Assembly: GCA_945873875.1 (NCBI GenBank) | Contig: CAMCER010000053.1 | Span: forward strand, 1-5,883 | Length of the DNA stretch: 5,883 nt | From: an uncultured Clostridia bacterium | Lineage (GTDB): Bacteria > Bacillota_A > Clostridia > Peptostreptococcales > Anaerovoracaceae | Direction: 5' to 3' | Made by a program: the position numbers and the translations under genes | The notes under the pieces: model-generated | The model's database searches: none | Seen by the model: only the letters and a program-made list of their open reading frames with translations | Told to the model about the DNA's origin: nothing | In this document: positions 1-5,883 of the stretch, in pieces | Layout: each line of letters begins with the position of its first letter | Numbering within the stretch: the first letter of the stretch is position 1

Positions 1-3000
1 TCTCATGGCCTCAATTGCGGTCTTATTGACTCCGGCTCTTGACTGGAGCTCCTCTACAGTAGTGAACTCTTTCTTCCTGTACTCTTCCTCGATGGCTTTC
101 CCGGCGCTTTCACCCAGGCCTGCAAGGGCGCACAGCGGTACCTGGACCTTCCCGTCTTTCACGGTAAAGTGAACGGCTTCAGAGTCCTCTAAAGAAGGCT
201 CGCTGAAGCTGTAACCTCTGGAATACATCTCGTAGGCCAATTCGAAAGGCACTATCTCATCGACCTCTTTAGGCGTAGCATTCTTTCCCTTTCTCAGCAC
301 TGCGTCCATCTGATCCAGTATCGCCTGCGGACCCCTCTTTATGACGTCCCAGTTGAAGTCGTTTATCTTGGCGGTGAAAAGCACCGCATAGAATTCTCTG
401 GGATAATACACCTTATACCAGGCGATCCTGTATGACATGATCACATAAGCCACCGCGTGAGCCCTCGGGAACATGTATGAAATGAGCTTGCATGATTCAA
501 TGTACCATTCCGGCACGTCATGCTCCTTCATGGCTTTTTCCTCTTCCTCCGTCAGGCCTTTGCCCTTCCTTACGTGCTCCATTATGGTGAATGCCTGGTT
601 ATTAGGCACATCTTTCAGGATAAGATAGTTCATGATGTCGTCACGGGTGGATATGGCATCCTGCATGGTGGCCTTGCCCTCTTTTATGAATCTCTGGGCA
701 TTATCGAGCCACACGTTAGTGCCGTGGGAGAATCCCGATATCCTGACAAGGTCGCCGAACCTCTTAGGCTGTGTGTCGTCCAGCATCTGTCTTACGAACC
801 TGGTGCCGAACTCAGGGATGCCGTAGCTTCCGTGAGTGAACTGGTAATTCTCATCCTTTATATCAAGGCCTTCGATCCCGTTGAAAATGCCGTTTACTCT
901 CTCGTCTTTCAGAGGCACGGACAAAGGATCTATGCCTGTCATATCCTGCAGCTGTCTGATCATAGACGGGGCATCATGGCCCAGTATATCCAGCTTCAGC
1001 AGGTTCTCATCGATGGAGTGATAATCAAAGTGAGTGGTCACGATATCCGTGTTCACATCGTTGGCAGGATGCTGCACCGGACAGAACTCATATATCTCGT
1101 GGCCTTCAGGCACGATGATTATTCCTCCAGGATGCTGGCCTGTGGTCCTCTTGACTCCCACGCAGCCTCTTAAGAGTCTTTCTGTCTCGTATTTGTTTAC
1201 AGGTATATTCTTCTCTTCGGCGTATTTCCTGACAAATCCGAAAGCGGTCTTATCCATGATGGTGCCTCTGGTCCCCGCCTTATATACATTGCCGCTGCCG
1301 AAGATGGTCTCCACGTATTTATGGGCTTTTGCCTGATACTCTCCCGCGAAGTTAAGGTCGATATCAGGTTCCTTGTTTCCTTCGAATCCCAGGAATGTCT
1401 CAAATGGTATGGTGAATCCGTCCTGCTTCATCTTCGTGCCGCACTCAGGGCAGTTCTTCTCCGGCATATCCACACCGCAGTCATACTCATTCTCATCTCC
1501 CCACTCAAGGTGTTTGCAATTCGGGCAGATGTAGTGAGGCTTCAGTGGATTTACTTCCGTGATCCCCGCCATGGTAGCAGCAAAAGATGAACCTACTGAT
1601 CCTCTGGAGCCTACCAGGAATCCGTCGGAAAGCGATTTCTGCACCAGCATCTCTGCGCTGACATACATGACCGCATAACCGTTGCTTATTATGGAGTTCA
1701 GTTCTTTTTCCAGCCGTGCTCCTATAGGCTCAGGCAGAGGGCTTCCGTATATGGCTTCTGCCCTTTCGATACATCTGGTCCTTAAGGTCTCTTCCGCGTT
1801 CTCGATCTTCGGCGGGAATTTGCCTTTTGCGATAGGTATTATATCTTCGATCTGGTCAGCGATGGCGCCGGGCACATCGATTACTATCTCTTTCGCTTTT
1901 TCTTCTCCCAGATATGAGAATTCATCAAGCATCTCATCTGTGGTGCGGAAGTAGAGTCCCGGATTGGTGTCCTTGAATCCCTGCCCTGTCAGGAGTATAT
2001 CCCTGTAGATGCTGTCCTCTTCGTTTATGTAGTGTGTGTCGCAGGTGGCCGCCACCGGAAGACCGCACTTTTCTCCCAGCTGGATGACCTTTCTGTTGAG
2101 ATCCTTAATATCCTCTTCACTTCTCACCAGCGGATATTTCTCGCTGGCTATCATGAACCTGTTGTTTATGAGAGGCTGTATCTCAAGATAATCATAGAAC
2201 TGCGCTTTTTTCATCTGCGTTTCCAGAGGCTCTCCTGCCGAGATGCTCCGGTACACTTCTCCGGCCTCACAGGCAGATCCCAGTATAAGGCCTTCCCTGT
2301 ACTTTGCTATGACTGACTTGGGCATCCTGGGCCGTTTATAGAAATAGTCCAGATGTGAGATGGAAACCAGCCTGTAAAGGTTCCGCAGCCCCGTGTAGTT
2401 CTTAGCCAGCAGTATAGCGTGGTTGTATCCGTGAGCCTTGTAATCTATATTCCCTTCTTCGTCGATATATCCTTCATCATCGTAAAGATAGGCTTCCACA
2501 CCGTAGATGACTTTTATATCCAGTTCCTTTTCCTTCAGGCCGAAACCGTATACAGTGTGGGCTGCGTCAGGAAAGGACTGGACCACCCCGTGATCCGTTA
2601 TGGCGATGGCCTTGTGCCCCCATTTCGCCGCCTGCTTTATCAGGGCTTTAGCATCGGAAAGACCGTCCATGGCGCTCATCTTGGTGTGGGCATGAAGCTC
2701 GACTCTCTTTTCAGAGGCTTCGTCTTTACGCTCTTTCACCTCTCCCTTTTCCAGATTCTTTATCATGATGATCAGTTCGTTCTCGAAAGTGTCGAACTGG
2801 ACCTCGCCTTCAGCCCTGACGGCGTCGCCTTCTTTCAGGTTTTTATTTATATCATCCCACTTCTTTTCTGTGGCGAATGTTTTCAGACAAATGGAGCTTC
2901 TGCCGTCTGTTATCAGCAGTTTCACCAGTTTGGATCCGCTCTTTATGGTCCGCTCTTCTTTTTCGAAAAGGACACCTTCCACTACAGCGTTTCCCTTCTC

Positions 3001-3753
3001 CACATCAAGTTCTGAAAAAGGCGTAGCCTGTCCGGTTATGGGCCTTCCCATTATCTTGTTGCCCTCTACAGGATCTTCCTTGGGCTTTCTCCTGTATCCG
3101 TTCCACTTCTGCTGCCCGCCGCCTTCGCCGGACTGCGCAGCATGCTTTTCCGGCTGCTTCTTTTCGGCTTCGGCGTGCTTTCTTGCGCTTTCTTCAAGCT
3201 CCTTCCTGTCCTTTTCCTTCAGAGACTCTCTGGTCTTCTGCCAGGTCTCCTCGTTATTGAGAAAAGTCACTTTCCTTTGTCTTACAGGAAGCTCTTTCAG
3301 CATTATCCCGAACAAAGGCGCCACATCTTTATTCAGATTGTCAGCTGCCATCTGCCCTACAGCATATATCTTTATCTCGTCATCAGACACTTCAGTCCTC
3401 TCGGGCATTATGGTCCTGGTTATGTGGGCATAGTCTCCGTTGGCGCGGATGATCATGTGCTCCACGAAGAGTCTTATGGCATCTTCCTCCGGCTGCACCA
3501 GTTCCTCATACTCGTATTTCAGACATACTTTTTCTATGCCGCCCATGCCGTCTGCGCTGTTTATCTTTTCCATGACTGTGCTGCAGACAGCCTCGTGGCT
3601 CTCATAGGGCACAACAAAATTGAGTCCCAGAGTTATACTGAGACTCTTTCCGTCTTTGGCAACTGCCGCGTCTTTTATACTGAACTCTCCGTTTTCCCTT
3701 GCGCCTTCACCGGCCATGTCCCACCGGATGGCGCTTTTTATAACATCTATCAT
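1..3753 (-). CDS. polC: DNA polymerase III PolC-type alpha subunit lacking the exonuclease domain (3' end outside window)
   Basis: This is the replicative DNA polymerase of low-GC Gram-positives, acting at the fork with the sliding clamp and clamp loader. I translated 1251 codons from ATG 3753 with no stop; by comparison with Bacillus PolC only some 15-20 C-terminal residues are missing. Domains in order: N-terminal domain about 1-160; a Lys/Glu/Gln-rich linker about 172-231; OB fold about 235-345; PHP domain about 350-575, with HAH 354-356 and TDH 386-388; the palm with GSRGSVGSS from 715 and catalytic Asp 797 and 799 (PDIDLNF) and 922 (LDILGHD); zinc-type cysteines 743, 746, 768 and 771 (with an extra Cys 759); the conserved YMFPRAHA at 1093-1100; and a helix-hairpin-helix-like GLGESAGKAI from 1212. 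The DnaQ-like exonuclease normally inserted in PHP (a DVETTGL-type motif) is absent, so the projected length is about 1270 residues against about 1437 in B. subtilis (from memory). It is the last gene seen in the operon and overlaps ispG by 4 bases. The identity is certain; the missing domain is read directly from the translation. Confidence 0.98.
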   Translation of the reverse strand, partial: MIDVIKSAIRWDMAGEGARENGEFSIKDAAVAKDGKSLSITLGLNFVVPYESHEAVCSTVMEKINSADGMGGIEKVCLKYEYEELVQPEEDAIRLFVEHMIIRANGDYAHITRTIMPERTEVSDDEIKIYAVGQMAADNLNKDVAPLFGIMLKELPVRQRKVTFLNNEETWQKTRESLKEKDRKELEESARKHAEAEKKQPEKHAAQSGEGGGQQKWNGYRRKPKEDPVEGNKIMGRPITGQATPFSELDVEKGNAVVEGVLFEKEERTIKSGSKLVKLLITDGRSSICLKTFATEKKWDDINKNLKEGDAVRAEGEVQFDTFENELIIMIKNLEKGEVKERKDEASEKRVELHAHTKMSAMDGLSDAKALIKQAAKWGHKAIAITDHGVVQSFPDAAHTVYGFGLKEKELDIKVIYGVEAYLYDDEGYIDEEGNIDYKAHGYNHAILLAKNYTGLRNLYRLVSISHLDYFYKRPRMPKSVIAKYREGLILGSACEAGEVYRSISAGEPLETQMKKAQFYDYLEIQPLINNRFMIASEKYPLVRSEEDIKDLNRKVIQLGEKCGLPVAATCDTHYINEEDSIYRDILLTGQGFKDTNPGLYFRTTDEMLDEFSYLGEEKAKEIVIDVPGAIADQIEDIIPIAKGKFPPKIENAEETLRTRCIERAEAIYGSPLPEPIGARLEKELNSIISNGYAVMYVSAEMLVQKSLSDGFLVGSRGSVGSSFAATMAGITEVNPLKPHYICPNCKHLEWGDENEYDCGVDMPEKNCPECGTKMKQDGFTIPFETFLGFEGNKEPDIDLNFAGEYQAKAHKYVETIFGSGNVYKAGTRGTIMDKTAFGFVRKYAEEKNIPVNKYETERLLRGCVGVKRTTGQHPGGIIIVPEGHEIYEFCPVQHPANDVNTDIVTTHFDYHSIDENLLKLDILGHDAPSMIRQLQDMTGIDPLSVPLKDERVNGIFNGIEGLDIKDENYQFTHGSYGIPEFGTRFVRQMLDDTQPKRFGDLVRISGFSHGTNVWLDNAQRFIKEGKATMQDAISTRDDIMNYLILKDVPNNQAFTIMEHVRKGKGLTEEEEKAMKEHDVPEWYIESCKLISYMFPRAHAVAYVIMSYRIAWYKVYYPREFYAVLFTAKINDFNWDVIKRGPQAILDQMDAVLRKGKNATPKEVDEIVPFELAYEMYSRGYSFSEPSLEDSEAVHFTVKDGKVQVPLCALAGLGESAGKAIEEEYRKKEFTTVEELQSRAGVNKTAIEAMR
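2422..2493 (-). other. Short linker replacing the PolC exonuclease domain
   Basis: This stretch encodes PolC residues 421-444, between the PHP metal ligand Glu420 (YGVE) and His445 (NHAILLAKN). In standard PolC the DnaQ-like exonuclease sits exactly here. This copy has only 24 residues, rich in Asp, Glu, Gly and Tyr, with none of the exonuclease motifs (no DxE, no HxAxxD). The flanking PHP segments align well with Bacillus PolC from memory and stay in one frame, so this looks like a clean domain absence rather than a frameshift. Confidence 0.9.
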
Positions 3754-4814
3754 TCAAAACCCTTTATCATGTTTATCATCTCTATGGCTATGTTCTGTTC
3801 AGATACAGTCTTCACTGTCTCCCCTCTGACAAAGATCACGCCTTTGCCTTCTCCGCAGGCGACTCCTATATCTGCGTCCTTTGCTTCTCCCGGGCCGTTG
3901 ACAGCACATCCCATGACCGCTACTGTTATTCCTCTCTTGCCCTGAAGTGTCCGCTCTTTTTCGATAGGCTCAAGAGCTCTCTGTATCTCCGTTGCTATCT
4001 CCTGGAGATTGACCTTTGTCCTTCCGCATGTAGGGCAGGACACCAGATTTATGGATTCCTTTTTCAGTCCGATAGCTCTCAGGAGTTCTTTGGCGAAGAC
4101 CACTTCCGTCACAGGATCCGCCGTAAGGGAGACCCTCATAGTATCGCCTATGCCTGCCAGAAGAAGAGCTCCTATGCCGGCTGCCGACTTGATCTTTCCT
4201 CTGTGGACAGTTCCTGCCTCGGTTATGCCGATATGTATGGGATGATCAGTCTTGTCCGCAACGATCATGTGGGCATCGTAGTTCATCTGCACATCTGAAG
4301 ATTTCAGTGATACCACCAGATTATCGTAGCCCATGTCCTCTATGAGTTTGAGATTGTTCAGGGCGCTTTCGGCAAGTCCTTCTGCAGTCACGCCGCCGTA
4401 TTTTTTCAGTATGTCCTCTTCAAGTGATCCGGAATTTACGCCGACTCTGATGGGAATGTTCTTTTCCTTAGCTGCTTCCACTACTTCCCGGACCTTCTCT
4501 TTCGAACCGATGTTTCCCGGGTTTATGCGGATCTTGTCAGCCCCCATCTGTATGGCTTTTATGGCCAGCCTGTGGTCAAAGTGTATGTCCGCCACGATGG
4601 GCACCGGGCTCATCTCTTTGATGGACTTCAGCGCCTCTGCGCTTTCCATGTCAGGCACCGCCACTCTCACGATCTGACATCCTTCTTCTGCCAGGTCGTT
4701 TATCTGCATGGCAACAGCCTTTATATCCTTAGTGTCTACATTAGTCATGGACTGGATGGAAACAGGTGCTCCGCCTCCGATAGTCACATTACCGCATTTT
4801 ACTGCCTTACTCAT
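3750..4814 (-). CDS. ispG: 4-hydroxy-3-methylbut-2-enyl diphosphate synthase (IspG/GcpE)
   Basis: This is the iron-sulfur enzyme of the MEP isoprenoid pathway that reductively converts 2-C-methyl-D-erythritol 2,4-cyclodiphosphate to HMBPP, in the cytosol, using ferredoxin or flavodoxin electrons. The protein has 354 residues, a normal length for the bacterial two-domain form. The N-terminal TIM-barrel part (about 1-245) carries the family signature IGGGAPVSIQSMTN near 12-25, ADIHFD at 75-80 and KIRINPGN at 94-101. The C-terminal part binds the [4Fe-4S] cluster through Cys260 and Cys263 (SCPTCGR) and Cys303 (GCAVNGPGEA), with Glu310 as the likely fourth ligand. ATG 4814 is the right start: an in-frame TGA lies at 4820-4818, and the next Met is at residue 23, inside the conserved core. 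It lies between rseP (35-base gap) and polC (4-base overlap). Nothing in it looks damaged, and I see no reason to doubt the call. Confidence 0.98.
   Translation of the reverse strand: MSKAVKCGNVTIGGGAPVSIQSMTNVDTKDIKAVAMQINDLAEEGCQIVRVAVPDMESAEALKSIKEMSPVPIVADIHFDHRLAIKAIQMGADKIRINPGNIGSKEKVREVVEAAKEKNIPIRVGVNSGSLEEDILKKYGGVTAEGLAESALNNLKLIEDMGYDNLVVSLKSSDVQMNYDAHMIVADKTDHPIHIGITEAGTVHRGKIKSAAGIGALLLAGIGDTMRVSLTADPVTEVVFAKELLRAIGLKKESINLVSCPTCGRTKVNLQEIATEIQRALEPIEKERTLQGKRGITVAVMGCAVNGPGEAKDADIGVACGEGKGVIFVRGETVKTVSEQNIAIEMINMIKGFE
3760..3765 (-). promoter_or_regulatory. Ribosome binding site of polC inside ispG
   Basis: The minus strand reads AAAGGG, six bases before ATG 3753. It lies within the last codons of ispG. 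The polC ATG and the ispG TGA share an ATGA overlap at 3750-3753, so translation of polC is probably coupled to that of ispG. Confidence 0.6.
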
Positions 4815-4818
4815 TTTT

Positions 4819-4828
4819 CACCTGTCCT
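4819..4828 (-). promoter_or_regulatory. Ribosome binding site of ispG
   Basis: On the minus strand the ispG start is preceded by AGGACAGGTG. It offers two possible Shine-Dalgarno matches: AGGA (4828-4825), ten bases before ATG, and AGGTG (4823-4819), whose AGG ends six bases before ATG. The second has the better spacing. It lies in the 35-base rseP-ispG gap, which shows no promoter of its own. Confidence 0.5.
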
Positions 4829-4849
4829 GTCTGCTGCATGCGCAGCCCT

Positions 4850-5857
4850 CTATCCTGCAAAAAGTCTTGAAATATCGTTCCAGGTCACATATACCATAAG
4901 CGCCAGCAGAAGCATTATGCCTACGAAGTGGACCTTGGCTTCTGCAGACTGTGTAACACGTTTCCCTGTTATCTTCCTTATCACCAGGAACACCAGTCTT
5001 CCCCCGTCAAGTGCCGGGAATGGAAGAAGGTTGAACAACCCCAGATTCAGGCTTATGAAAGCCGCAAGATAAAGGAACGTCGACGGGCCGTTTTTCCCTG
5101 CGTCACCTGCTACCTTCACTATGGCCACTGGACCGCCAAGCTGGTCCATGCCCACCTTGCCTGTGAATATCTGCCTCAGAGCATCGCCCAGAGTGCTGAT
5201 CATCCTTCCTGTACTCTTCACACCTCCCGCTATGCAGGAGAAGAAATTGTGAGATATGCCGCATTCTATGCCGATGACCGCGCGGCCGTCATCTGACTTT
5301 TCCACTTTGCTGCTTATGGTTTTCTGACTGCCGTTCCTGTCTACTGTTATCTTTACCGTATCTCCCGGTTCAGCGGCTCCGATGATGCCGATGACATCAG
5401 CCCATTCTTCTGTCTCATGACCGTTTACTGCTGTAATGGTATCGCCTTTCTGTATCCCTGCCTCCTGGGCCGGACTGCCGTCTACGACTGCCGCCAGAGA
5501 TGTGGTGGCAACGCCTGTATAGAAAGTGAGCCCGATTATTATTACAAGAGCCACCAGGAAATTCATGGCAGAGCCTGCCGCAAGGATTATGGCTTTCTGC
5601 CATGCCGGCTTGTTGTCGAAGGCCCTTGGGTCGTCTGACTCTTCATCCTCGCCTTCCATGGCGCAGTAGCCTCCGATAGGCACTGCACGCAGAGCATAGA
5701 GGGTCTCGCCTTTCTGCTTCTTGTATATGGCAGGCCCCATTCCCATGGCAAACTCGTTGACCTTTACGCCGCACGCCTTTGCCGTGAGGAAATGTCCCAG
5801 CTCATGAGGGAATATCATGAGGCAGAATATCAAAATGCCGCATATAACTGTTATCAC
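4850..5857 (-). CDS. rseP: Site-2 intramembrane zinc metalloprotease, RseP/RasP family
   Basis: This is a membrane-embedded protease that cuts transmembrane segments after a first site-1 cleavage. In Firmicutes, relatives act on anti-sigma factors and leftover signal peptides; the substrate here is unknown. The 335 residues show the family plan: a first membrane segment about 3-17 running into the zinc motif HELGH at 18-22 (catalytic Glu19); a conserved GEDEESDDPRAF stretch at 69-80; a second membrane segment about 90-112; one PDZ domain about 115-200 (DGSPAQEAGIQKGDTI at 126-141); a third segment about 258-280 leading to the second active-site motif LLPFPALDGGR, where Asp284 is the third zinc ligand; and a last segment about 308-326. 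The start is GTG 5857: no other start is visible upstream in frame, and Met14 would cut the first membrane helix. A proline directly before HELGH is a small oddity. The GTGA overlap with the preceding frame suggests coupling. Confidence 0.96.
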   Translation of the reverse strand: MITVICGILIFCLMIFPHELGHFLTAKACGVKVNEFAMGMGPAIYKKQKGETLYALRAVPIGGYCAMEGEDEESDDPRAFDNKPAWQKAIILAAGSAMNFLVALVIIIGLTFYTGVATTSLAAVVDGSPAQEAGIQKGDTITAVNGHETEEWADVIGIIGAAEPGDTVKITVDRNGSQKTISSKVEKSDDGRAVIGIECGISHNFFSCIAGGVKSTGRMISTLGDALRQIFTGKVGMDQLGGPVAIVKVAGDAGKNGPSTFLYLAAFISLNLGLFNLLPFPALDGGRLVFLVIRKITGKRVTQSAEAKVHFVGIMLLLALMVYVTWNDISRLFAG

Positions 5858-5883
5858 TTGAGTATCTCCAGAGTTTTTTCTCT
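5854..5883 (-). CDS. dxr: C-terminal end of upstream gene, probably 1-deoxy-D-xylulose 5-phosphate reductoisomerase (partial)
   Basis: Only the last nine codons (REKTLEILK) and a TGA at 5856-5854 are in the window. The frame is open to the window edge and its stop overlaps the rseP GTG in a GTGA arrangement, typical of tightly packed operons. The tail alone is too short for identification. The name rests on gene order: in many Clostridia and other Firmicutes dxr directly precedes rseP and ispG, and an amphipathic REKxLEIL-type tail is plausible for the C-terminal helix of DXR. DXR makes MEP from DXP, the step that commits carbon to the same pathway as IspG. Other genes are possible. Confidence 0.55.
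   Translation of the reverse strand, partial: REKTLEILK
5866..5869 (-). promoter_or_regulatory. Ribosome binding site of rseP supporting the GTG start
   Basis: The minus strand reads GGAG, eight bases before GTG 5857, inside the end of the upstream reading frame. Good spacing and the lack of any other start nearby fix the rseP start at GTG. Confidence 0.6.

Noticed and set aside
520..1173. Plus-strand open frame of 217 codons opposite the PolC palm region
   Set aside because: It is fully antisense to the conserved polymerase catalytic region, shows no family motif, and has no convincing ribosome binding site. The other plus-strand frames in the window are of the same kind.
2422..2493. Possibility that the missing exonuclease reflects a frameshift or a split gene within the window
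   Set aside because: Codon-by-codon reading of the minus strand shows one unbroken frame with conserved PHP sequence on both sides, and no exonuclease motif appears in other frames or elsewhere in the window.
3061..3240. Charged, low-complexity stretch in PolC (about residues 172-231) considered as an inserted element or gene boundary
   Set aside because: The frame is continuous, and a variable charged linker between the N-terminal domain and the OB fold is plausible in PolC proteins. Nothing marks it as foreign.
3142..3945. Long plus-strand open frame (267 codons) spanning the polC/ispG junction
   Set aside because: It lies opposite two clearly conserved genes, its translation is low-complexity Phe/Leu/Ser/His-rich with no recognisable domain, and it crosses the junction of two unrelated genes. 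It is an antisense shadow.
4833..4846. Small inverted repeat (GCTGC, loop ATGC, GCAGC) in the rseP-ispG gap, considered as a terminator or regulatory hairpin
   Set aside because: The stem is only 5 base pairs and no T-run follows on the minus strand, so it does not look like an intrinsic terminator. Chance is the simplest explanation.

Overview
The window is a dense, one-directional piece of a bacterial chromosome. All genes lie on the minus strand, so the transcribed order runs from high to low coordinates: end of a probable dxr (5883-5854), rseP (5857-4850), ispG (4814-3750) and polC (3753-1, running off the window). The source is most likely a Clostridia-type Firmicute. The evidence is a PolC-type replicase, the dxr-rseP-ispG-polC gene order familiar from that group, Shine-Dalgarno-like sites before each complete start, and heavy use of ATA (Ile) and AGA/AGG (Arg) codons. 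I cannot name a genus.

Layout. The first 3753 bases hold 1251 codons of polC, with only the extreme C-terminus missing. polC overlaps the end of ispG by 4 bases (ATGA). ispG is complete at 354 codons. A 35-base gap, the only non-coding stretch, separates it from rseP, which is complete at 335 codons with a GTG start. rseP in turn overlaps the stop of the preceding reading frame by 4 bases (GTGA). The overlaps and the short gap indicate one co-transcribed, partly translationally coupled unit whose promoter lies beyond position 5883. I see no promoter, terminator, RNA gene, mobile element, CRISPR array or significant repeat, and no credible plus-strand gene.

Roles. dxr and ispG encode two steps of the MEP isoprenoid pathway, which feeds undecaprenyl phosphate and quinone synthesis. 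rseP encodes an intramembrane site-2 zinc protease. polC encodes the replicative DNA polymerase.

Main point of interest. This PolC lacks the DnaQ-like 3'-5' proofreading exonuclease domain that is normally inserted inside the PHP domain. Where about 200 residues are expected, a linker of 24 residues (421-444) is found, with the frame intact on both sides. All nine residues expected to bind metals in a catalytically competent PHP domain appear to be present, including an Asp at a position I recall as Asn in Bacillus subtilis PolC. This suggests either proofreading by the PHP domain or an exonuclease supplied in trans. Both are inferences.
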